Source: Siphonodentalium dalli (Eukaryota > Mollusca > Scaphopoda > Gadilida > Siphonodentaliidae). From it: a DNA stretch of 64,000 bases. Positions 47,626 to 60,760 of the stretch are shown here, in pieces (the stretch's first letter is position 1; every line of letters begins with the position of its first letter). Below the pieces are notes generated by a model. The model worked only from the letters and a program-made list of their open reading frames with translations. It had not been told where the DNA came from and searched no databases. The stretch lies in contig CP136066.1 of the NCBI GenBank assembly GCA_032622095.1, positions 50,052,380-50,116,379 of the forward strand, read 5' to 3'. The translations under genes and the position numbers were made by a program.

Positions 47626-48545
47626 GTTTGGACCATTTTTCCGAGATTTGGTCTGCGCATGCGCGAAGTTGGCGTCGCACGGGCTCGGCGAACCGATAAA
47701 ATTCGTATCCGGCGAGATCTGGTCTTCGCATGCATTTCAAGTCGATAGCTCCACCCGTTTCCGAGATCTCGTCTGCGCATGCGCGAATCGGGCGCCGCAC
47801 GGGCTCGCCAATACGACAACGTCGACCGCCTGGTCAAACTACACACACGTACCAAGTTTCGTCCCGATCGGTCGAGAATCGTAGATTTGTATAAATGACA
47901 GACAAACAAACATACAGACAAACAAACATACAGACAGAGGTCTTCAATATATATAAGAGACTAGCCGATGAGCCCGACGTTGTCCGGGCTATTCAAAAAC
48001 CAAATTTCAAGTCGATAGCTCTACCCGTTTCCGAGATCTGGTCTGCGCATGCGCGAAGGTGGCGTCGCACGGGCTCGGCGACCCGATAAAATTCGTATCC
48101 GGGGCAAGATACATTCACATAGCAAATTTCAAGTCGATAGCTCCACCACTTTCCGAGATCTCGTCTGCGCATGCGCGAAGCGGGCGCCGCACGGGCTCGG
48201 CGACCCGATAAAATTCGTAGCCGGGGCATGATGCATTCACCTACCAAATTTCAAGTCTATAGCTCCACCCGCTTCCGAGATCTCGTCTGCGCATGCGCGA
48301 AGCTGGCGTCGCACGGGCTCGGCGACCCGATAAAATTCGTATCCGGGGCAAGATACATTCACATAGCAAATTTCAAGTCGATAGCTCTACCCGTTTCCGA
48401 GATCTCGTCTGTGCATGCGCGAAGCGGGCGCCGCCTGGTCAAACTACACACACGTACCAAGTTTCGTCCCGATCGGTCGAGAATCGTAGATTTGTATAAA
48501 TGACAAACAAACAGACAAACAGACAAACAGACAGAGGTCTTCAAA
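47626..48545. repeat. Two adjacent element copies built of ~122-bp units with GCGCATGCGC palindromes
   Basis: The unit is about 122 bp: AATTTCAAGTCGATAGCTC, CCGTTTCCGAGATCTCGTC, TGCGCATGCGCGAAG, CGGGCTCGGCGACCCGATA, ATTCGTATCCGGGGC. Intact palindromes lie at 47655, 47775, 48045, 48167 and 48289. Two blocks, each ending in a shared tail (CCGATCGGTCGAGAATCGTAG then a CAGACAAACA microsatellite), are separated near 47960. The reading frames in this stretch come from the repeat and have no independent support. Confidence 0.8.
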
Positions 48546-50952
48546 ATATATATGAGATTATTCTCTGCGTTATCCGAAAATGTAGCAAATTGTGACTCAC
48601 TTGGTTATTATACGTGTTAGTTAATTAACTGACAACTAAATGTTCTATTATGGTTGTCCCAGTTCCGTATGGGGCATGACAACTTTATTTTAAAGTATGG
48701 AATTTTGCGGAGAACCTCTTTTGTGATTATGACCATATTATTGAAAGGAAATGGGCAATTCTAAACAATTCCGCATTCGCTCGTAATGCGAACATGATCA
48801 TGACACACAGTGAGCTCATAGTGATTGAATGCTTCAAGAAACAATTGGTGAGCATCATCATAACATCCACTGGTACTAGACAATATGATAAAGTGAAACC
48901 TTGGTCAATACAGAAATACAAATCGTTCCCCAGAAATTATATTAGGTTGTACAATGTTGCTATCTATACCAAACCGATGCAATTATAATACCCACGCAAC
49001 AAGGGGAAGCCACATTCACTAGTGCACCAACGAGTAACTGCCGATGTGTGCGCAAACACGTCTCCGAATCGGTTGTGAGTATGCGTGGAATATTCTATGG
49101 CATTCAGTATAGTGATATACAGTTGTTGGCACAATGAACAATCGGTTGTCTGTTGTGTTGTAGATCACAAGCTAGTCGATTTGACAACATACACCACCTA
49201 TCAACCGTTTCCGGTTTGGGAGGATGTTTTTAAATTTAGTAACCGAGACACTTGTTGTATCGAATTTACACTTAAATGTTCCCCACAAACTCGTTCTAGT
49301 ATCGAACGAGTGGTGCGTGTTTCAATCCATATAAAGGCATTCGAAGCTATCGGTCATTCCAGTTAACGATTACGTTTTGCTGGCCACAGAGCTTGTTGAT
49401 TCGTTTAGAAATACCTTCCCAAATGTTCATGTTTGTAAAATTCAATGTAATATTATTTCCAGGGAATCCCATGAATCAACTATAGCTACGTCCCTGATGG
49501 GCAATAATATATGGTATGGTTAAAGACATCTGAGTCAATGCATATCAGGGATGGGATCGCGAGAGGGTGCATAAATAACAAAAACTATCTTATATTCGAG
49601 TTCCGCCAAACTGATAACCATCTCCGTGATATAAGGAATCTAATGGTGTGGTTTAAGTATATTTAAATGCCATCGTCCATGTTACGGTTTATCCGGGCTA
49701 CGCCGGGCAACCCTGCCAGTATATTATACGATTAAATACAATACTGTAGCGGTATTAGGTCCCGAAGAGTACCGGTTATCCGGTCCGAGTGCACCCGAGG
49801 ATGTGACGTCACTCCCAGCTACCGAGATTGATAGAACAGAACTGACCGCGAAGAACACCACACGTATTTGGCTGACATCTTGTGTTATCATGCATTGTGA
49901 CATCTTGCTATTATAATAAACTATGTTAAACCTGAATACAATGTCTATTATTGCTTTAATACTTTCAATTCGCAAACACATTCAAATACGAACAGCATGG
50001 GTGTTATTATATTCACAATTAAAATAGTTTTACACCAGTTTATTTTCTGTTAATAAAGATTGGACCATCTACGTTTTCGCTACCATATAATAATTCGGTG
50101 GGACTCATGAATCCATTAAGGGAGGGGCCAAGTGTACAATTTTGAATGGGGACTTCCCTGCTAATGCGCGGAGCATACGTTATGTGTGAAGCAGTTGTCT
50201 GAAAACCAACTCGTTTATCAGTCATAATATTTAACTCTCAGATGCGCTAGGTTAATTATAACATTTTGGAATAAATATATTTATGAAAATTATTTCTGGA
50301 ATTACATCACATGACATACCTTTGGAAAATCAATATAAATTAAAAAAATAAATACACCAACGTTATGGAACATAATCCAATCTGATCCGCCTGATAAATA
50401 TCTGTTGTTTCCAATACCACATCAATTCACACTCAAAACTTTTGCTCCGCAGATTTGCAAGCTAATACCCATTCGAAATTGGTCACTTTCCCTCCCCGTA
50501 ATATGAGGTTTGATTTTCAAATATCGAGTTTCAAAAGAGGAATGTTTTAACGGGACCTTTCTTAAAGAAATGTATAAGCTTTCAATAAACTGAAGATAAA
50601 CAAGGTGTGAGTGTTTATCAAATGCTCTGTGTATGTTTTGGAATCATTATTCAGTTCCAAGGAAACTTAACAAAATTGTTTATATTAGCTTGGTGCCCAC
50701 TTAATTAAACATATACATCATGCACCAAATTACAAAAGATAATTAAATATGAGAATCGTTTTATTTGAATAAATCATTGAAAATAGAACAAATCGACTAC
50801 TAGGAGACATAAAGAGCACAAATTAGTGATAACACATAACATAAAACAAAAATCAGTGAATAGCATACAGTCATGACGATTGTTGCAAAAGTATAAACCA
50901 ATTTAGAACCAATCCCAGTCTGTTCGGGGACCCATTAATTTATATATAACTT
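48546..50952. other. Mostly unassigned sequence
   Basis: A frame at 49085-49366 (+) contains a Cys-bearing stretch (FPVWEDVFKFSNRDTCCIEF, about residues 42-61) that looks mildly protein-like but matches nothing I know. A terminal motif TACGTCCCTGATG near 49490 is a fragment of the hAT-like family, and an altered Helitron-like end is at 49697-49721. Confidence 0.35.
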
Positions 50953-51070
50953 TTATGCCCCGACTCCCTTTAAAGCTTTGACACGAGTTTGGACCCATAG
51001 GTTATGCCCTGACTTATTTTCAAGCCTTGACATAACAAACCTATAACCCCCTTTTTTATGTGTTGGGATA
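50953..51070. repeat. Direct repeat, left copy (118 bp)
   Basis: TTATGCCCCGACTCCCTTTA ... GTTGGGATA, nearly identical to 51657-51774. Each copy contains an internal stem (AGGTTATGCCCTGAC with CTTGACATAACAAACCT). The two copies are 704 bp apart start to start. Confidence 0.85.
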
Positions 51071-51656
51071 ACAATCACTAAGGTAGATGGATATAAGCAA
51101 AGGTATAACATGTCAAAAATATATATCTATGTATACATGTAATATAAGTGCTTAACAATTAATACTAACAAAAGTTTAACAATCCAAAACTGGAACATTC
51201 TTATAATTCAAATGAGTGATGTGCAGCATTGAAGACAAGAGAAGTTAAGGGAATGACCCAACCATGATTGCAATAGAGGATTACAAGTACCCTTGCCACA
51301 AAATCTGGGAGGGAGGGTAGGGAAAATTATTTATTTTGGATTGTTGTTTTGTCCGTATTGTGTATTCCTGGAAGTGATGAATAACAATTAGCGTCCTGAC
51401 GCTAAGTTACAAACTGCGCTTTCTAACGCGTGATACGATTGGTTAACAGCCAACACTGTTAAGCAACGCGCCCTGTGATCGGTTAAATATGCACACATCA
51501 CTTACTATGCACACGGTACTTCGTTGTGTCTTTTATACCATGTGATGTTTACATTCTGTCGACACCTAGCGGAAAGAACGGCCCGGTGTGGCCTGCAACA
51601 GAATGAATTGTTACTGGTTCGTCCTGACATAAATAGTTTTACTTTGTAAATATCTG

Positions 51657-51774
51657 TTATGCCCCGACTCCCTTTAAAGCTTTGACACGAGTATGGACCC
51701 ATAGGTTATGCCCTGACTTATTATCAAGCCTTGACATAACAAACCTATAATCCCCTTTTTTATTTGTTGGGATA
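51657..51774. repeat. Direct repeat, right copy (118 bp)
   Basis: Same orientation and length as 50953-51070 with a few substitutions. The pair could be terminal direct repeats of a small LTR-type element, but TG...CA ends, a primer-binding site and a target duplication are not evident. They may be just two insertions of one short element. Confidence 0.85.
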
Positions 51775-54445
51775 AATAGACACTAAAACATAATTTCCAT
51801 GTCCGTCGATTTATTCTCGCCTCAGGTTGAAACATTTACAAAATAGCAATGTACATAGTAATTGCTGTTCATGAATTTTAGGAATTGCTTTCGCATCAAA
51901 TTTTTTGCTTGTAACCAGTTATGTAACCCTAATGTGGGTGTAAAACGCCATATGGCTGAAATTGAGCCTACTGAGTTGCGAAATTCAAGACAATCACCCA
52001 CTTAATTAACTGAAATATATATGATGAGTAGGATGTGTCTGTCTGTTTGCGATTTTGTCCACAAATCCTGAACCGATTAACACAAAATTGGTTTGGTAAC
52101 TCAGGCTACACCGGTGGATGTGTTTGTTGTTTTCAATTTTCGTATTAAAGGCACGGGCGGCGTTCGTTGCAGAAATATTTATATTTGTTCAAATCGCCAT
52201 CAACGGAAGGGATATTAAAATATATATAGTTTTGTTCATATGCCAAACATAATCAGCGCGTAAATAGTATATTGTCGTCAAGACTTACGATGGCGTACGT
52301 AAACAAGAACCTTCTCGTGTTACATAAGTTTTGCTTCTGTTTACATAGAACAGCGCAATTCTATTGGTTAATCTCACACACATGATATAAACGCTCTTTA
52401 TAATTTCTGTATCAGGAAAACAGTAACAAATAACGCTCTTTATGTTTACCGTATTCGGATCTGAACAAAAGCCAGGTTCTGTAACGTGTTTTATTTTTGT
52501 ACATAGCAAAGGAAAAATATTTGACAATAACATACTGTTTATGCCATATTTTGATTGGTATAAGAACAATGTCTGTCTATATTATACTATTATTTCTGTT
52601 TATGGCGGTTTTTGACGGAGCTGAATATTTTAAAGATGGATTATCTCTTTCAATAACAAATTTGAAATAGTTGCGTGGGTACAAAATAATAAATATGAAC
52701 TATTTCGAATATTTTATTGGGACAGATTATTTGTCTATTTTTAGAACAGACCATTCGGGTGATACCATATAGCGATATAGAGCACTAGGCTGTTCATATG
52801 GCTACGTACCGAACGTCACATGTCCCAGATTGATTGGTTGTATTGTTTTATTGCATATTTATAAGCGATAATGAGTATAATTAACGTTTATTTGTGACAA
52901 AATTTTGCAATACAATTTCTGGTCTCTGTTAACAGTAACCACTATTGTTCGTCAGCTGAACAACCACCTTTTTAGACCAGAACAAATTCGAAATAGAATT
53001 AATATTAATTATTAGACACATTTCCGGAAAGAGTCTTCGATTCAGATCTAATGTGTTATATCCCGCTAACTATATAATACTTGTTTAGATAATCCACCTT
53101 TAACAGCATACATACCGCCAACACCGCCGTATCTTTAAAACATTTTTTTTTAATTTATATTTTTATTTAAAATATCAAAATGGCCATGTACAAAGGGCAG
53201 CAGGCCCCTACACTGCTAAATATAGGTTCCCAGAAGGAGCATGTTTCAGCTTGTAATGAATAAATGATGCTAACGGCATAGAATACAATTTATGGCACCT
53301 GGTAGAAGATCCTCTCCCCTGTCTCGGAATAAAGCTCACATATATTCCTGGATTGGTTAAATGTATGTATATCATGGTGACTAGCGATGTTAGTGACATA
53401 GTCAACTTACCCGTGCTGTAGTCTGTGGCTAGATTGATGCGGATACAAGTGAGTGGAGAATTGTAGAAATAAGTTCAGGAAACGGCCAGACACGTACATA
53501 TTGGATGTAACGATCTTGGGATTAAGATTAAGAGTAAGCCTTTTCACAAAAGACGACAATTTACTGGTCTTATTTTGATATCGATAAAGGAATAGTCATA
53601 CTAGCAACATGGTCTAAGCGCAGTATAATTACGAAATTTATCGAAGTTCAGATCACTGTAGTTATATCGGACGGCAATGTAAAATATTCAACTTCCTTGT
53701 GCCCATGTTATACAAAGATTGTGTCTTTGGGTGAATATTTGAAGTGTTCTTAAGCATATTAACCATCATGGTTCATGGTTGTTTTGAGATTCTTGATGTG
53801 GCATAAACGCTGAGTTGCCAAGACTACGTTGCGGAAAGTTTTAGCATTTACATATCTATATGTCGGAACCGCGTTCTGAACATACGTACATGGCGCCTTG
53901 ACTAATTTTGATTTACAAATTACCAAAGTTTACAACTGAACACATTTTTTCAGACACATCATCGATATTGATGATGGGTTTCTCCCCAGCTTACGGACTG
54001 CGCCGTCAAATGTTGACATGCAAGCAGTATGCCATTCGACAATCATACTAGGAAATAAGGTGGAATCCAATTGCTTGTTTTAAGTAATGCTAAATACGAA
54101 CTGGAATTCTTCAGGCGGTACTTGATTAATTCACCAAAAGTATTGGGCAATAGATTGGCAAGGTAGTCAGTGATTTGTTTCATTGTAAATGTTCCGCCAA
54201 ATGTGTTCTTACTTCATTGAGTGGGCACCATCCCATATCCAGAAGAAATTTATACCAGAATGTTTGCAGAAATGGAACGGATCAAGCCAGAATCTAGGTA
54301 GAGGCGGTCGAGCTTATTGAGGAGATTGTGTGAGGCGTTATCCCAAACAGCATCGCCGTTCATATATTTTATGAGCGAAAAAGAATAATCTTTGAACATT
54401 AATTTTAACATTCGACGATTCATACTATAATTCCTTTTAGCGCTT
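51775..54445. other. Sequence with no recognised gene
   Basis: Short frames only. The part at 52020-52200 (GTCTGTCTGTTTGCG, GAACCGATTAACACAAAATTGG) has the look of a degraded dispersed retroelement tail. Confidence 0.35.
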
Positions 54446-56470
54446 AATTTAACCATCCATTATTTTCCTCCATTGCGACACGCTAACCAGACCATCATTC
54501 GTTACAATTATGCTATGTCGTCAATGTAAGATAAAAAGGGCCCAATAAAAATCCTTGATACATACCAGCACCGATTGTTGCGTAATCAGAATATGAAATG
54601 CCAACCAAATACATTTTGTGATCGGTTGGTTAAGTAATCATCAGTTTAGTTCAGTAGGTGTCCAATTGTTACACATTGGGTTAACTTGAATATAAAACCC
54701 ATGTACCATACACGTTGAAATGCCTTGGTTTAAACATAGTTAAAATTTCTACAAAATACATGTTACATAAATGTGCATTGGACATGTTAATACGTAAATA
54801 TATAATTATAATAGGTATGGTGATTTATTTTATCAGGTAGAAACATAGGGACACAGTAAGCACATGGCTTTTCCAACATATTCTCACGCAAATACGCACA
54901 TAATCAACATATAATGTTAAATAGGTACATAATGTGATAATTTGATTTTGAAATAAGCAGATAATGGAGTCATATTAGTTATTCCGTTTTATGACGCGGA
55001 CTACAGTGAAAACACATGTTAAAGGGCGTACACCTGAAAAGTCGTTGGCTGGCTTATTTGTGCCATTGAATATAAAGATGGATAACTCTAAAATAAAGTG
55101 GTAATAATAACCACTTGATTTTAGAGTTATCCATCTTTATCTGCAAGACCGTCCGTTTGCCCTCGTGCTTCTGTCCTACAAACAATTGAAATAATAAACT
55201 TCAAAAATCGATATCTGATCACTCTGAGCTTTGATGGGTAGGTTCATCGACTCGAATCAAATATTGTTTACCCTCGAAGCCAAAGAAATAGTAATTTAGG
55301 AGCGCCTGATCGGATTGAGTACCTTTAAGTATAAGAAGATAATGTGCGGATTTACGGGATAACAGACTGAGCTTTTCGGGTGTCCTCCCTATGTGTCATG
55401 AAGGGCCCTGTACAATGCATATATAATTCTTCTCTGGATTTTCCGTTAATATCGTGGCTGGATAATAGATAGATAAATAGGATATTGCATGGGTTCTGGG
55501 ATATATAGGGTATTGAGAATAAGAGTAGCCGTCCGGTGACGAAGGTGATGATGGAGTGGAAAAATATGCTTTGGGGATGTCACAGAATATTTCTACATTG
55601 CTGGTCTTTTCACTGAAGGCATCACTTAAATAATGATACATTTATAATAGTTGTTATAAATCTAAGAATATTTTACCATTTCACAGAATTCTAGGGTTGA
55701 GAAGGATCACTCATGCTTACCTACTTTTTTGGGGCACTAATTATATAACACCACACCTCACGCTACAAATTCGCAATTTCTGAATATCATACTTTTTTAA
55801 TGTTTAAATTAACCATCCATTATTTGTTACCATTGCGACACGCGATCAAGATCATCAGCCGGTAAGATTCTGGGCACACTGAACTCGCAGTTTAACACTG
55901 GAAAAACATATGCCACCAGCATACATAGGAGTCAGAGATATGATGGTGATAGATAAGTCCACATATACAATATTATATATTGTTAATGTAAGATAAAAAT
56001 GGGAAAGGACCCAATAAAAAATCCTTGATACATACCAGCTCCGATTGTTGACTGATCAGAATATGAAATGCCAACCCAATACATGTTGTGATCGGTTGGC
56101 TAACTAATTATAAGTTTATTTGTAGGTGTCCAATTATCCCATATTGGTTTAACTTGAATATAAAACCCGTGTACCATTCGCTTTGGTTTAAACATTGTTT
56201 AATTATCTACAAGATACATGTCACATAAATGTTCATTGGACATGTGAATACGTAAATATATTATTATAATATGTATGCTGATTTATCAGGTAGAAAGAGA
56301 GAACTACACAGTAAGCACGTGGCTTTTCGGGTGTCCTCCATTACGTGTCATGAAGGGGCCCTGTACAATGCATATATAATTCTTCCTGGGATTGTGTGTT
56401 AATATCGGGGCTGATAACAGATAGATACATACGATATTACATGGGTTCTGGGATATATAGGGTGAACAAG
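54445..56470. repeat. Local tandem duplication, offset ~1.0-1.45 kb
   Basis: TAACCATCCATTATTT with CATTGCGACACGC occurs near 54451 and 55810. CCTTGATACATACCAGC with GATCAGAATATGAAATGCC occurs near 54553 and 56024. The TTTTCGGGTGTCCTCC block with CCTGTACAATGCATATATAA occurs near 55373 and 56325. Offsets differ because of indels. A minus-strand frame at 55396-55641 lies partly inside; its product is unrecognised. Confidence 0.8.
55072..55140. mobile_element. Near-perfect 69-bp palindrome
   Basis: Two 30-bp arms (55072-55101 and 55111-55140) differ at one position and flank a TAATAATAA loop. It has the form of a tiny foldback element. It lies in the left half of the local duplication; no counterpart was seen in the right half. 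Confidence 0.75.
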
Positions 56471-59004
56471 TTGAGGATGGAGCGAGAGAAAATGCACATT
56501 ACATGCGCCTTATCATAAGATCTTATTAGCAGTCTAACATGCCGTGATACGTGCGTGAGCTCTAATTATATTCTCAGGCATTTTCATCTTATAATGTCCC
56601 ATGTGGTCGCAAAGTGACCAGGTAACAAAATAATGGTCTCGTCTAACTGAAAGGCATATATCAATTGTTATAATATTCATCTGTGCATCTTTCCAAATTG
56701 TACTGGAAATTTAGATCGTACCATATATATTAACTAATTTAAATTGTAAGTTTTAAAATTTAAATGATACAGATTTACAAATTTTACAACATGCAACATT
56801 TTCAATAATACATTTAATTCAATCATCCTGATATCTACTATCCAATTTATCAAAGATAATCATTTAATAATAGTAATAACAATTAGACATGGACACATTA
56901 AATTCCACAATTTATATCTAGGTTAGGTTATTAAATTCCAGCCATTATATTAATTTCAGGGCAATTGTGTGTTATGCTTTTAGAATGTATAAATGTATGG
57001 CGATGAAATACATAACTGACTTCTGCTGTGAAAGAAACTACATATCGTTGAATCTTTGTTCAGGCAGTGATATCAAAAGCCGAGGTTTTGAATTGTTGCT
57101 TATAGTATATCCCAAGAGAGCTAATGACGTTACAGTAACCCTGGTTGGTTAGTTTATTATATCGGTTAAGTTATACGCATAAATAATGTTCGGTATTACT
57201 GGATGAGGGTTCCAAAGCATTTGGAATAAGCCGCCTGTTGACGATCTTCGCAAGGTCATAACTGATAGATAAAGCAATTCCCAATATCTCCGATTATGTA
57301 ATTGACAAGAGTGTTATGAATCACCTAATATATAACCGGGGTGTTTGAATCAATTTTGAGTCATTTTATTGCGTCATACGATTTCAGGTTAGCTAATCGC
57401 TCGAATACTAGGTGTTCTGAAACAAAGACCCAGCAAACCTCTCCCCCATTGCTCGAGCAGTCATATCTAACTGGCCCGGGGGTCTGAAAACCCAAAGATT
57501 TCGATACAACTGCTTGGAAAAGATTCAACGACATGCGATTCTGCAAAAACACGCGGTACCAAAATCAGAAATTGATATTCACTATCTGCTGAAGTTTGTT
57601 TCTGATCCTGTTGATACTGGGATAATAGTTGTGGGGCCACATTGTGCGCAGTATTAACATGAAGTGTGCGAGTCTCAATGGTTTAATAAAAATGATTGCG
57701 AACAGCATAAATAGCTTTCAATTTAACAAATTAAAAGTTTTAGCCGCCATTCCATTTTGAATACTGAAAATTCCCTATTTGCATTGTGGTATTGGCTCAG
57801 CCATTCAAATGACACACGAAATAATATGCAAGAATATAAGTTTAGAGAAATTAATAGGGGAAACGTTCTGAACAAGACACGAGACCATAAACAAAGACAA
57901 TTAAGCCACATCACTAGGTGTCCATTGTCAAACAGCACTTATGAAATTATATCATTATGCTGTGTGTAGATTCGTGTAGCTTGTTGTTTGAAGATTTTGT
58001 GCAACGAAAGCTATTGAGTTTCCTATTTTTAAAGTTACACATTTCTTTCTAGAGGCAGTCCCAGCTGAATTACACATTTCTGGGATTCGATATCGGAAAT
58101 GTTGGATTCCTTATTGTGATAACTATGTGTAAACTTGTACATATATTACTATATTTTCTGTCGATGTCCTTTGGGGGAAATACATAAATAACATTTCTAT
58201 GCAAAATTTTCAAACTGATGTATAGTTCATATTCTTCAAAATCCATAGGGTTATCACTTATGGCTGTCATATTGTTAATCTGCATTAATCTATACTACAG
58301 GTATGTCACACCATAGTAGATAATTTACACCCATCTTGGTGGATGAAAACTGCTATATTTAATTAATAAAATAGACATCTTCAAACATAACATCAGTAAA
58401 AATTGAATTGATTCTTCTCGGTCTTCGATATGATATAGGTTACATACAACTAAATCCATAGAGTTGAATTTCTGTTGAGAAACTAGAATATCGGATATAA
58501 AGTCCTGTCAACTAATTGATAGAAAATAAATAGACATCTATTCAACATAGATACACGCGCACGCTGCTGTACACAGCATGCATGATTAGGACATTGCTGG
58601 ATGTCGCCATCAATTTTGATATTTATATTTCTTAATTTGCTGTGAACCCTTCGGTGGTCAGCGAAACCATGTATGTGAATGTGAATGGACAAACCACCAC
58701 ACACATCGGCTTCATGCAATGACTATATAATACTTGAGACTCTCTCCATGTGAAGTATGAAATTTTGGTAAACGTATGAGCGATTTTAACACACATGTCA
58801 GTGTTGTTGTCTAAGGAATATATCAGTTGTATGTAACCTATTGAATTGACTTAATTGATTCTGAACGACTCGGCCAAATTCAGCTGGAAATATACTGTCC
58901 TATATATAGACATGTAATGGCTACAATGTGCGGTCCTGTTGATGAGTCCATCACATTGAATGATTGTCAAATAGTATCACAAAACACTCACCATGCCATA
59001 ATTA

Positions 59005-59456
59005 AAGGCCCACTTAATTTTCGAACCACAAATCACATTATATAAAATATATGCCATATTATATACCATTTGAAAGAGGAAGCCCCAAAATGCTCAACGT
59101 ATTCGATGTAATAAACAGTAAACATGTTTTTGTTGAGATATAGATGTCGGTTCTTTACTCAAGTTTCTGCACAGTCTATTATTTTCAATGGAGAGGGACT
59201 AACTCTATATATTTAGATATAGAGTTATTGCCCCTCCATTACAAATAAACTATATTTTGAATTTTGTTGCATTCTGGGAACCATAACGGGGGAAATGATT
59301 TTATGATTTCATCCTTTTTCTATTACTTTATGGACACCTTCTAAGACCCAGACGTTACAAGCGGTGATGAATTATAGCATTTTAATCATACTTTATGGAT
59401 TATATTGTTATTAAAATCGTATATCAAGGCACTATATAAAATAATAGGTGGGCCTT
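59005..59456. mobile_element. 452-bp MITE with AAGGCCCAC inverted ends and TA target
   Basis: Left end AAGGCCCACTTA, right end TAGGTGGGCCTT, flanked by TA at 59003-59004 and 59457-59458. A central hairpin (AACTCTATAT ... ATATAGAGTT) lies near 59202-59226. Segment A is uninterrupted at the matching point (near 43770), so this is an insertion after the duplication. TA target suggests Tc1/mariner-type mobilisation. Confidence 0.75.
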
Positions 59457-59635
59457 TAGTACAAACATTCTAACAACTGAACACTAAAATTAGTTATTCT
59501 GTCGAATATCTACCCATATACAATGGATGCGATGTAGCAGACGTGTCTCGGTAGTGTGCGCATGGTTTAAATAGACCGGAGGAGTAGATGGTAGATCCAG
59601 CGGAATTGACTGAGTCGTTGTTGAGACTGAGTGCC

Positions 59636-59802
59636 TCACACTCCAGTTTTGAACACTGCCGAAGCGTAAGCTTTCCCACAATCCTGAGTATTGTCTCCTG
59701 GGCAAGTCGAGCGACATCTGTATTCAGGAAGGCTTCCATATTTGCCATAGCTCATGCCACAGATACATTGTATCCTGTTCTGCATGCCTGCGTAATGGTA
59801 CC
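59636..59802 (-). CDS. WSC-domain terminal exon, copy B
   Basis: After an acceptor (AATTATTTTTAG, ending at 59803) the minus strand reads, from the second partial codon, YHYAGMQNRIQCICGMSYGK, then YGSLPEYRC, STCPGD and TQDCGKAYASAVFKTGV and a stop at 59636. This is the C-terminal half of a WSC domain, with the CxCG, CPGD and CG motifs and paired cysteines. WSC domains are secreted or cell-surface carbohydrate-binding modules. The exon would be entered in phase 1, normal for shuffled extracellular modules. The upstream exons are not in the sequence I could recognise; they may lie further right on the minus strand or be lost. Copy A at 43952-44117 is its paralogue. Confidence 0.7.
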
Positions 59803-59850
59803 CTAAAAATAATTCATACGAAATAAGAATCCGTTCACCCACATTGACAC

Positions 59851-60760
59851 CTTTTCCACTTCCGGTGACCATTTTGGAGGCCATTTTTAATATATGAATT
59901 TTTTTCAAAAAAATAAATAAGAAGTACTCAATTATCAATAGAATGACATATCGCGCGACGTAATACCTCATAAACTTCCTGAGTAATTGCGAATTGAAAT
60001 TTACCTGGTCAGATATTCAATGTTGGCGGCCATCTTGGATTCAAAGACCGATAAATCTATAAAGACCCAATAGACCACCAAAAATCCGCATAGGTGAGGG
60101 GGTCTACATATAGCACAATATTTGCTGAAGGATAGGCTGCGATACAACTGGCATCACATACATGATTGCGGGGTGATGATAATTATATTTAGATATCTTA
60201 ACGTCACTGTACACGTGTTGATAACTTTCGAATAACAAACTGCTACATATGAGAATTACGAATGAGGTGTTTCGTAACTAGAATTTATGTTCTTTATATA
60301 CATTGTTGTTTTCCCCTATCCGTAGTTATAAATACAACATATAGAAATAAGTTTGCAACAGTTTCTCAGCTCCTCAATGTGGGTCATGAATCTGAGATTA
60401 TGTCCTTAAATAGTGATCGCCATGTGGCCTTAAAACAGGCAATAAATAAATAACAATAAAACGTTTCACAACAACTCTACCATATTTTACTTTGTCTCAT
60501 GGTCGATCGGCTTCCTTGTGACCAATTTGACAAATTCGCGTCATTCTGTTCGTTTGTATTGTGTAAGCTAATGGACAATTACATATTCTGCTGTGTTGTG
60601 ATTACTTCATCTAATATTCCAGTTTAAAATGATATGTGTGACAATTATGGAACTGAACTTCTTGGTCACATTGCAATTTGCAAATCAACAGGTCAGGACA
60701 AAAAGTGGAGGCAGATCATATACTAAAAGTCGTTAACTGTCATGAATATTTATTGAATAG
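59851..60760. other. Sequence with no recognised gene
   Basis: Contains CATTTTGGAGGCCATTTTTAA and GGCGGCCATCTTGGATTC phrases, typical of dispersed elements seen elsewhere in the window. No coding region is supported. Confidence 0.35.

Larger units (their letters stand above)
56590..59850 (-). repeat. Paralogous segment B (3' region of a WSC-domain gene)
   Basis: The longer partner of segment A (42325-44160), same orientation, ending in the WSC exon. Matching blocks include GTGGTCGCAAAGT at 56612, the ...ACTGCTTGGAAAAGATT region near 57509, and GTCAAACAGCACTT/GTCAACTAATATTT near 57928. It contains a transposon insertion (59005-59456) that segment A lacks. Confidence 0.75.

Noticed and set aside
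47336-47884. 182-codon + strand frame
   Set aside because: It crosses from dispersed repeat text into the 122-bp units and reads the same repeated peptide as other units; explained by the repeat.
47955-47998. Hammerhead-ribozyme-like sequence (CCGATGAG with a GC stem)
   Set aside because: The stem GCCCG/CGGGC is present, but the required GAAA core after it is missing and the first core differs from CTGATGA.
50953-51774. Complete LTR retrotransposon
   Set aside because: No TG/CA ends, primer-binding site or coding region between the direct repeats.
59588-59806. 72-codon + strand frame over the WSC exon
   Set aside because: It is the antisense of the WSC exon, which has clear domain motifs and a splice acceptor on the minus strand.
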